DNA of 42,383 nt, taken from contig JWZX01002772.1 of the NCBI GenBank assembly GCA_001275005.1, positions 1-42,383 on the forward strand. The letters run 5' to 3'. Below the pieces are notes generated by a model. That model made no database searches. It had not been told where the DNA came from and saw only the letters and a list, made by a program, of their open reading frames with translations. Position numbers and translations under genes: made by a program. This document shows positions 36,386 to 42,383 of this stretch, piece after piece (positions within the stretch are counted from its first letter, which is position 1; every line of letters starts with the position of its first letter). This DNA is from Chrysochromulina tobinii. Taxonomy: Eukaryota; Haptophyta; Prymnesiales; Chrysochromulinaceae.

Positions 36386-37720
36386 ATGACGATCAGCCAG
36401 CTATTCGTGCTTGCGCCCAACGGGCACACGATCGTGCACAAGGACTACCGCGGAGACGTGAGCAAGGATGCGCCCGAGATCTTCCTGCGGAAGGTCGTCG
36501 ATAAGCTGGATGCCCCTATTTTCACGGTCGACGGCGTCAACTACGTCTGCGTGCGCAAGAACGGGATCACGTTTCTGGCCACGACCGTGTACAACGTGCC
36601 GCCCGCCTTTATCATCGAGCTGCTCACGCAGCTCACCAAGGTGTGCAAGGACTACATCGGCGTCCTCAACGAGGAGAGCTTGCGCAAGAACTTCACGCTG
36701 GTGTACGAGCTTGTCGACGAGATCCTCGACTTCGGCTGGCCGCAGAGCGCCTCGACCGCGGAGCTGCAGCCCTTCATCTTCAACAAGGCCGCGGAGGTGA
36801 GCGCGAGCAAGGAGACGGTCAGCCGCACGGGCTTGTCCGCGCTCAAGGCGGCGCCGAAGACGATGTCCTCAAAGGCGGTGCACAAGCCGATCTCGATGAA
36901 GAACGAAGGCACGGGCAAGAATGAGATCTTCGTGGACGTCATCGACCGCATCTCGGCCACCTTCGACTCGAGCGGCCGTGTGCGCACCTTTGCCATCGAC
37001 GGCTCGATTCAGATGAAGAGCTACCTGACCGGCGAACCGACGCTGCACCTGGCGCTGAACAACGAGCTCGTGATCGCAGGGATGGGGCAGCGCGCGGGGT
37101 ACGGGATGATCGAGCTCGACAACGTCAACTTCCACGAGTGCGTCAACGTCGACCAGTTTGAGGCCGATCGCATGCTCACCCTCCAGCCACCCCACGGAGA
37201 GTTTGTGCTCATGAACTTCCATATCGGCTCGATGCGCTCCGAGTCGCAGATCCCCTTCCGCATCTCCCCGATGCTCTCCGCCCTCTCCGAGTACAAGCAG
37301 GAGCTCCGGCTGCAGATCCGCGCCGAGTTCCCCGACAAGTTCCACGGTGCCAACGTCAAGGTGGTCTTCACAGTCCCAAAGTCGTCTACCGGCGCGACGG
37401 TCGAGCTCGCTCCCGGTGCCAAGCAACAGACCTGGGAGTATGACGACGCGACCAAGTCGGTGACGTGGCTGATCCGCAAGTTCCCGGGCGGCTCGACCCA
37501 GGCCGTCTCGTGCAAGTTCGTCGTCAAGAGCGAGACCAACGTTGCCAAAGAGATGGGACCCGTCTCACTCGCCTTCGAGATCCCCATGTACAACATCTCG
37601 CAGCTGCAGGTGCAGCACCTGAAGATCGTCGAGCGAAATAAGTCGTACAATCCCCACAGGTGGGTGCGCTGCCTCACGCACGCCGAGTCGTACGTCTGCC
37701 GCATGGGGGCGGGCTCGTGA
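36386..37720 (+). CDS. AP4M1: AP-4 adaptor complex subunit mu
   Basis: 444 residues from the ATG at 36386 (MTISQLFVLAPNG), where mu adaptins begin; the in-frame upstream ATG would add residues absent from the family. The N-terminal longin domain (about 1-140) has VHKDYRGDVSKDAPEIF and KNFTLVYELVDEILDFGWPQ. A linker leads to the mu homology domain (about 185-440): KNEIFVDVIDRISATFDSSG, RAGYGMIELDNVNFHECVN and the end motif NPHRWVRCLTHAESYV. The last is characteristic of AP-4 mu rather than AP-1 or AP-2 mu, which end differently. AP-4 forms coat-like vesicles at the trans-Golgi network and recognises Tyr-based cargo signals through this subunit. The frame is intact throughout. Confidence 0.92.
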   Translation: MTISQLFVLAPNGHTIVHKDYRGDVSKDAPEIFLRKVVDKLDAPIFTVDGVNYVCVRKNGITFLATTVYNVPPAFIIELLTQLTKVCKDYIGVLNEESLRKNFTLVYELVDEILDFGWPQSASTAELQPFIFNKAAEVSASKETVSRTGLSALKAAPKTMSSKAVHKPISMKNEGTGKNEIFVDVIDRISATFDSSGRVRTFAIDGSIQMKSYLTGEPTLHLALNNELVIAGMGQRAGYGMIELDNVNFHECVNVDQFEADRMLTLQPPHGEFVLMNFHIGSMRSESQIPFRISPMLSALSEYKQELRLQIRAEFPDKFHGANVKVVFTVPKSSTGATVELAPGAKQQTWEYDDATKSVTWLIRKFPGGSTQAVSCKFVVKSETNVAKEMGPVSLAFEIPMYNISQLQVQHLKIVERNKSYNPHRWVRCLTHAESYVCRMGAGS

Positions 37721-38179
37721 GCGTCGCTGGCCATCATGAGAGGGTGGCTTGTGCACGCAGGGGCCGCCGGTCGCGGGACCGGAGCACGCGGCACCCCCTC
37801 GGGTGTCCGTGTGCAGACTGCAGTTAAGCGTGTACAGGCGCCCGGGGACCCGGACTAAACCCGGACGTTTCTACGACGTCATAATACCCTGTCACTCTCC
37901 GACGTATCAACTATCATGTACGAACAGTCTGCCTAGCTAGTCTGCCCGCACTTTTCGTGTGCCCGATCGAGATTGCTAATAGTTTCTACGAGAGCTCGCG
38001 CTGCGGCCTCTCGTTTAGACGTTGCGGACCGGACGGGACACTGCGTGGTCTCGTCTTTCCGCGTTGAGTTCTTTGATCTTGGCCCTGGCAGGCTGGCACA
38101 CCTGTGGTTTATTGTTTTGGTGCACGAAACGAACACGCGCGCACACGAGCGCGCGAATTCATGTTGATCCACAGCGGCA
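37721..38179. other. Convergent intergenic region, no gene
   Basis: Between the stop codons of the plus-strand AP-4 mu and minus-strand S16 genes. The AT-richer centre with stops in all frames is presumably both 3' UTRs. I see no RNA gene. Confidence 0.5.
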
Positions 38180-38611
38180 TCATGATGGCTTCTGCTCTGG
38201 CGCCGCGCCGCTGCTGGATGCCGCTGCCCCATCGGCCGCGCTGGTACCCTCTACTGACTCTGCGTCACTATCAGCCTCTTCCCGAGGAAAGAGGACGTCA
38301 AAGGGGACCCTTGGAGGGACGCGACGCGGCGCGGGCGGCAGGACCTCGGCGATGCCAAGCAGCTTGGCCACGCGCTCGGATGGTTCGGCGCCAACCATCA
38401 TCCAGTGCTTGATGCGGTCGATCTTGAGCGAGACCTGCTTGTTGCCATGCATGTCGGGGATCGGGTCGTACGTGCCGAGGATCTCGTGGAACTTGCCGTC
38501 GCGGCTCGAATATCGCGATTTCGCGACGATGCGGTACACGGGCCGGTGGATCCGGCCGAAGCGCTGAAGGCTGATGCGCAGCGACGAGGGTCCGCGGTTC
38601 GAGAGTGACAT
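38180..38611 (-). CDS. MRPS16: Mitochondrial small ribosomal subunit protein bS16m
   Basis: 143 residues from the ATG at 38611 (MSLSNRG); an upstream ATG at 38647 would add 12 residues. The S16 core is clear: LRISLQRFGRIHRPVYRIV near the start, then SRDGKFHEILGTYDPIPD, LKIDRIKHWMMVGAEPSERVAKLLG. The core ends at about residue 90; the rest is a Pro/Arg stretch and an acidic, Ala/Ser-rich tail not found in bacterial S16. The protein binds 16S-like rRNA in the small subunit. No plastid transit signal is seen, and mitochondrial S16 often keeps a short N-terminus, so mitochondrial placement is favoured, with plastid as an alternative. It is divergent from the RING gene. Confidence 0.88.
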   Translation of the reverse strand: MSLSNRGPSSLRISLQRFGRIHRPVYRIVAKSRYSSRDGKFHEILGTYDPIPDMHGNKQVSLKIDRIKHWMMVGAEPSERVAKLLGIAEVLPPAPRRVPPRVPFDVLFPREEADSDAESVEGTSAADGAAASSSGAAPEQKPS

Positions 38612-38830
38612 GTCTCTGCTGTTCAACACAACGCGCCGCGCGCGCATAGGAAAATAAACTCTACCAACTCTGCCAAGACGGCGCGAATGGGCGCGAATAG
38701 GAATTGTTGGAAGGCTAATTCGTTGTATGAGAAATCCTACGCGTCGCAGCGTGTGGGGTTTTACACTGGGCGGGAACTCAGCTTTCGTCGCTTTCGGCGC
38801 GGAGTATGGGCTCTCCCGCTCGCGTCGCCC

Positions 38831-40093
38831 ATGTCGCTGCGCTCTGGCAGCAACCGTTCGAGGCAGTGGAGCTCGCGGCTGAGCCCGACCCTGTGGGACG
38901 TTGCACAGGTCGAAGGCCTACCGCATCCAGGCATGCTGCTCGTGCCCGATGCGGGGAAGGTCGAGGTCGAAGAGGGCTCTTCCCCGCTGGCGCTCATGAC
39001 GCAGCGCAGCAATGCGTCGCCGAAGAGGCCCGAGCCCTCTTCGCCCGTGGCCAATACAGCGGCTCACGCCGAATGCGATGAGCAGGGCGAGGATGAGGAG
39101 GCCGTCCCCGAGGCAGCAGTGGCTGCGCCGGGCAATTTGCTCGGCGGCGACAACGAGGCAGCACTGGCCAGCCGCCGCCGCAAGCGGGATGCGTGCGTCG
39201 CGGACCCTTGCGCCGTCGTCCTCGAGCGGCGCTCGCGCCCAAAGGCCGCGGCGGGTCCGGTCGACATCCCCCCGGAGGTGCGCGAGTGGCTCAGGCAGCC
39301 GACCCGGAAGACGGGTAAGAGGAGGCGTGCAGCCACATGGTCCGATGCTAAGGAGAAGCTGACGCGGCTTGGGCTGCTCAAGAGCTCGAGCCCGACGCTC
39401 GCGGTTGGCACCATCATCCACCTCTTCCGGCACGGCTCCGATGCCACTATCCGCGCGTACGATCCAGTGCGAAGGGCATACCGCGTGTACGATCATACGG
39501 AGCAACGTAACTACTACGAGGTGCTGCACGGGGCAGGCCATGTGAATTGGGATCTGATCGAGACCCCAATGCCGCCCGGCGCGCCATCATCATCATCATC
39601 AGCGCAGCAGCAGCAGCAGAAGCTCTCATCGCCAGCGACTAGTGGCGAGGGGCGCGCCGTCGGTGGCGACGGTGGCAGCCGCAGCTCTGGCCAACCGACC
39701 GTTACATGCTCTGGCCAACCGACGCGGCGGAAGCTGCAAGAGCACATGGCGGCGATGGATGCAGAGCGGCTCGACGACGCCGCCGAGCTCTGCGCCGTGT
39801 GTACCGACTCGCTTGACGAAACAGACGTCACCAATCCTGTGGGCGTCATGCCGTGCTGCGGCAAGCGAGTCCATAAGACCTGCGCCACAAAGTGGCGCGC
39901 GTCGAACAACAACCTAAAGGTGTACGTGAACGTGCCACTCAAGTACGAGGCGCCCGACACGCGCTGCTGCATGTTCTGCCGCAGCCCGGAGGCCACCAAG
40001 TACTGCTCAACTCGGCGCATGTTTGGCGCCGAGATCGAGGGCGCCGCGGGGCTGCCACCGCCCCCACCTGTGCCGCGTTGTAGACGCACGTGA
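38831..40093 (+). CDS. RING-type zinc finger protein with Tudor-like segment
   Basis: 420 residues from the ATG at 38831; the frame extends to an ATG at 38687, but that part is poorer in GC and would leave only 76 bases to the divergent S16 start. Residues about 195-240 (TIIHLFRHGSDATIRAYDPV, then RRAYRVYDHTEQRNYYEV) resemble a Tudor-like or PWWP-like small beta-barrel. Residues about 321-384 form a RING-like finger: CAVC, CCGKRVHKTC, then CCMFC, giving C-x2-C / C-C-x5-H-x2-C / C-x2-C spacing with a long insert between the halves. RING domains often act as E3 ubiquitin ligases; the Tudor-like part suggests chromatin or a methylated partner, but this is inference. The N-terminal half is Ala/Glu/Arg-rich and probably disordered, with a Gln run near 255. 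Confidence 0.65.
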   Translation: MSLRSGSNRSRQWSSRLSPTLWDVAQVEGLPHPGMLLVPDAGKVEVEEGSSPLALMTQRSNASPKRPEPSSPVANTAAHAECDEQGEDEEAVPEAAVAAPGNLLGGDNEAALASRRRKRDACVADPCAVVLERRSRPKAAAGPVDIPPEVREWLRQPTRKTGKRRRAATWSDAKEKLTRLGLLKSSSPTLAVGTIIHLFRHGSDATIRAYDPVRRAYRVYDHTEQRNYYEVLHGAGHVNWDLIETPMPPGAPSSSSSAQQQQQKLSSPATSGEGRAVGGDGGSRSSGQPTVTCSGQPTRRKLQEHMAAMDAERLDDAAELCAVCTDSLDETDVTNPVGVMPCCGKRVHKTCATKWRASNNNLKVYVNVPLKYEAPDTRCCMFCRSPEATKYCSTRRMFGAEIEGAAGLPPPPPVPRCRRT

Positions 40094-40606
40094 GAGCGCG
40101 CACCCGATCGCCGCCCTCGATGCGACCGTGAGATCGCCGTGCGATCTCGAGGAGATCGCCGCCCTCATTCTTTCGTTTTGCTACGCGCAGGGCGGCGCGA
40201 GCGTGGCGGCGCTTCGCCGCCATCCATGCACTCTCTGATCACGTAAGCGTTCACGAGAGGAGCTTGTTCACGCTCTTCTCCCTCGATAAGATAACTTGCC
40301 GACTCGATCGTGCGGTGTGTGTGTGTGCAGTGTGGTTCTCGGTTATTTAAGGTGACGGATGTGAATCTGAATGTCTGTAAAGTGTTTGGCTCGTCGTGAA
40401 GATTGACGATTACGATCCTATCGTTATTTTCCTTATTTATTATGTGTGGAAGGCGCACCAGCTCGACGAGCATGTCGACGAGCAGGATGCGCCGGCGGTC
40501 GGGCACTGATCTCATGCCAAATTCGCATACTTGCAGTTCGGTCTTGCGAATCGACGAGATTGCCGCGAGAACCACTTGCTGCCGCGAGGGCGACCTTTCA
40601 AGATAG
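40094..40606. other. Intergenic region upstream of the ankyrin gene
   Basis: About 510 bases between two plus-strand genes. It contains a (TG)n run near 40315-40330 and an AT-rich stretch (40330-40445). The plus-strand frame 40446-40700 starts here but is a shadow of the ankyrin gene over its end. The promoter of the ankyrin gene, or an upstream exon of it, should lie here; a TAG stands in frame directly before the 40607 ATG. Confidence 0.45.
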
Positions 40607-42383
40607 ATGCAAACTCCTCCACGCGAAGCTCCAGCACACGATGCTGCACTTCGAGGAAGTGACGACAGTTTTCGCGGTCTTGCGCTTGCGAACCTCATGA
40701 TGGTGGATGCAGATGGAAGGATGCCCGCGCATCTCGCTGCTAGGGAAGGGCACGTTCGCAGGTTGCGTGCGCTGCATGAGCTCGGGGCGGCGGCCAGCCT
40801 GTCGGCGGCGGATGTAGCTGGAAGGATGCCCGCGCATCTTGCAGCTGAGGGAGGGCACGTGCCCTGTTTGCATGCGCTGCATGAGCTCGGGGCGGCGGCC
40901 AGCCTGTCGGCGGCGGATGAAGAAGGAACGACGCCCGCGCATCTTGCAGCTGAGGGAGGGCACGTGCCCTGTTTGCATGCGCTGCATGAGCTCGGGGCGG
41001 CAGCCAGCCTGTCGGCAGCGGATGCAAAGGGAAGGACGGGTGCGCATTGGGCTGCAATGCAAGGTGATGTGAGCTGCTTGCATGCGCTGCATGAGCTCGG
41101 GGCGGCGGCCAGCCTGTCGGCGGCGGCTGCAGATGGAGCGACGCCCGCGGTTTTCGCTGCGGTAAAAGGCCACGAGAGCTGCTTGCATGCGCTGCATGAG
41201 CTCGGGGCGGCGGCCAGCCTGTCAGCGGCGGATGCATTGGGAAGGACGTGTGCGCATTGGGCTGCAAAGCAAGGCCACGTGAGCTGCTTGCATGCGCTGC
41301 ATGAGCTCGGGGCGGCGGCCAGCCTGTCATCGGCCACGGCTGCAAATGGAAGGACGCCCGCGGTTTTCGCTGCGATGAAAGGCCACGTGCCCTGCTTGCA
41401 TGCGCTGCATGAGCTCGGGGCGGCGGCTAGCCTGTCGGCGGCGAATGCAAAGGGAAGGACACCCGCGCATCTCGCTGCTGATAAAGGCCACGTGCCCTGC
41501 TTGCATGCGCTGCATGAGCTCGGGGCGGCGGCCAGCCTGTCGGCCGCGGATGCAGATGGAAGGACGCCCGCGCATTTCGCTGCTATGCGAGGCCACGAGC
41601 GCTGCTTGCATGCGCTGCATGAGCTCGGGGCGGCGGCCAGCCTGTCGGCCGCGGATGTAGCTGGAAGGATGCCCGCGCATCTTGCAGCTGAGGGAGGGCA
41701 CGTGCCCTGTTTGCATGCGCTGCATGAGCTCGGGGCGGCGGCCAGCCTGTCGGCCGCGGATGCAAATGGAACGACGCCCGCGCATGAAGCTGCTCTGGGA
41801 GGGCACGTGCCCTGTTTGCATGCGCTGCATGAGCTCGGGGCCGCGGCCAGCCTGTCGGCGGCGGCTGCAGAGGGAGCGACGCCCGCGCATCACGCTGCTA
41901 CGGGAGGGCACGTGCCCTGTTTGCATGCGCTGCATGAGCTCGGGGCGGCAGCCAGCCTGTCGGCGGCGGCTGCAAATGGAGCGACGCCTGCGCATTATGC
42001 TGTTCTGTTAGGGCACGTGCCCTGTTTGCATGCGCTGCATGAGCTCGGGCTAGCAGCCAGCCTGGTGGCGGTGGATGCAGATGGATGGACGCCCTTGCAT
42101 GTCGTTGCTAGGGAAATGCTGCGCGATCCCGATAATGCCAACTCGGAGCGCAACTACGTCCGCTGCATGCGGTTCCTCCTACAAGTGGGCGCCGACATAG
42201 ACCAAACGGATGGCATGGGCAACACGCCGCTTCTCTTAGCGGCTGGTAATGGCCATCTGCTCAACGTGCAGGAGCTTTGTTTGCATGGTGCCAACCGAGA
42301 GCTGGCAGGTGCTCCGACAGCCATTCAAGTGTCGGCTGGCTACCCTACTGTCTGCCGTTGGCTTCGCCGCACACGCGACCATA
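40607..42383 (+). CDS. Ankyrin repeat protein, partial (no stop before the edge)
   Basis: A plus-strand frame is open from the ATG at 40607 to the window edge, 592 codons, with a stop codon in frame just before the ATG. After a short start with APAHDAALRG come 13 ankyrin units of 33 residues (one is 34) that share HALHELGAAASLSAA at nearly identical codons, then three divergent units (DGWTPLHVVAREM, MGNTPLLLAAGNGHL, then APTAIQVSAGYPTVC). Variation is concentrated in the GxTPAHxAAxxGHxxC part, which forms the turn and first helix of each repeat. Ankyrin arrays bind proteins; the partner is unknown and no other domain is seen before the edge. The long minus-strand frames here are products of the repeat and not genes. 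Confidence 0.85.
   Translation, partial: MQTPPREAPAHDAALRGSDDSFRGLALANLMMVDADGRMPAHLAAREGHVRRLRALHELGAAASLSAADVAGRMPAHLAAEGGHVPCLHALHELGAAASLSAADEEGTTPAHLAAEGGHVPCLHALHELGAAASLSAADAKGRTGAHWAAMQGDVSCLHALHELGAAASLSAAAADGATPAVFAAVKGHESCLHALHELGAAASLSAADALGRTCAHWAAKQGHVSCLHALHELGAAASLSSATAANGRTPAVFAAMKGHVPCLHALHELGAAASLSAANAKGRTPAHLAADKGHVPCLHALHELGAAASLSAADADGRTPAHFAAMRGHERCLHALHELGAAASLSAADVAGRMPAHLAAEGGHVPCLHALHELGAAASLSAADANGTTPAHEAALGGHVPCLHALHELGAAASLSAAAAEGATPAHHAATGGHVPCLHALHELGAAASLSAAAANGATPAHYAVLLGHVPCLHALHELGLAASLVAVDADGWTPLHVVAREMLRDPDNANSERNYVRCMRFLLQVGADIDQTDGMGNTPLLLAAGNGHLLNVQELCLHGANRELAGAPTAIQVSAGYPTVCRWLRRTRDH
40690..42070 (+). repeat. 99-bp coding tandem repeat array
   Basis: Thirteen near-identical units with a period of 99 bp (one of 102), each with the invariant core GCGCTGCATGAGCTCGGGGC. 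The unit with GATGTAGCTGGAAGGATGCC occurs in two exact copies (about 40811 and 41656). Two spellings of the Cys-Leu-His junction (TGTTTGCAT and TGCTTGCAT) are mixed along the array, showing a history of unequal exchange or conversion. Confidence 0.9.

Noticed and set aside
40165-41995. Long minus-strand open frames with PTGWPPPRAHAAHA or RRQAGRRPELMQRMQ repeats
   Set aside because: They are complements of the plus-strand ankyrin array; the 99-bp repeat keeps all frames open. The plus frame has ankyrin consensus and ordinary cap repeats.

Overview
This window looks like nuclear DNA of a GC-rich eukaryotic alga. A haptophyte or a similar flagellated, secondarily photosynthetic protist is my best guess, but the lineage is inferred from gene content only. 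Evidence for a eukaryote: an AP-4 adaptor mu subunit, a DPH4-type J-protein, a mitochondrial bS16 protein, a ciliary microtubule inner protein family member, calpain and bestrophin families, spliceosomal GT-AG introns, and simple-sequence repeats inside coding regions. There are no operons. Genes are dense, mostly intron-poor, and often arranged as divergent pairs a few hundred bases apart.

Layout. 0.6-3.6 kb: a C2/ankyrin-like/cyclic-nucleotide-binding protein and an unrecognised secretory or organellar protein, both on the minus strand. 4.3-6.4 kb: DPH4 and a CIMIP2-like flagellar protein on the plus strand. 7.9-11.2 kb: a two-exon secreted or membrane glycoprotein and an unknown basic protein (minus). 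11.6-13.4 kb: a vitamin-K-dependent carboxylase-like (HTTM) membrane enzyme (plus). 14.1-17.2 kb: a GKG/RGG-rich protein and a DUF6492-like glycosyltransferase (minus). 18.1-23.4 kb: a 5'-nucleotidase with three EF hands, then a calpain-like protein that has lost all three catalytic residues (minus, one intron each). 23.6-25.0 kb: an SMP-30-like beta-propeller (plus). 25.8-27.0 kb: a bestrophin-like channel (minus). 27.0-29.5 kb: a gene-poor stretch with dispersed SINE-like repeats, a hairpin microsatellite and short duplications. 29.5-31.1 kb: two weakly recognised divergent genes. 31.5-36.2 kb: a large receptor-like protein (signal peptide, Pro-rich stalk, TM, TIR/HET-like segment, kinesin-light-chain TPRs, EF hands, probable SAP end). 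36.4-40.1 kb: AP-4 mu, mitochondrial S16 and a RING protein. 40.6 kb to the end: a plus-strand ankyrin protein made of nearly identical 99-bp units, cut by the window edge.

Most notable: three introns (8939-9065, 18896-18984, 21932-22078), all on the minus strand, are built from tandem ~10-bp units of the TGATTGCCTC type. Two of them end in the same CCTCATCAG acceptor and are bounded by direct repeats exactly 89 bp apart, so the intron looks like an insertion with a duplicated target that supplies the donor site. This is what an introner (intron-generating element) family would look like. The pseudo-calpain, the shuffled ankyrin array and the receptor-like TIR/TPR/EF/SAP protein are the other main points. 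Several proteins carry calcium-binding motifs (C2, EF hands, DxDGDG), but no shared pathway can be claimed from position alone.
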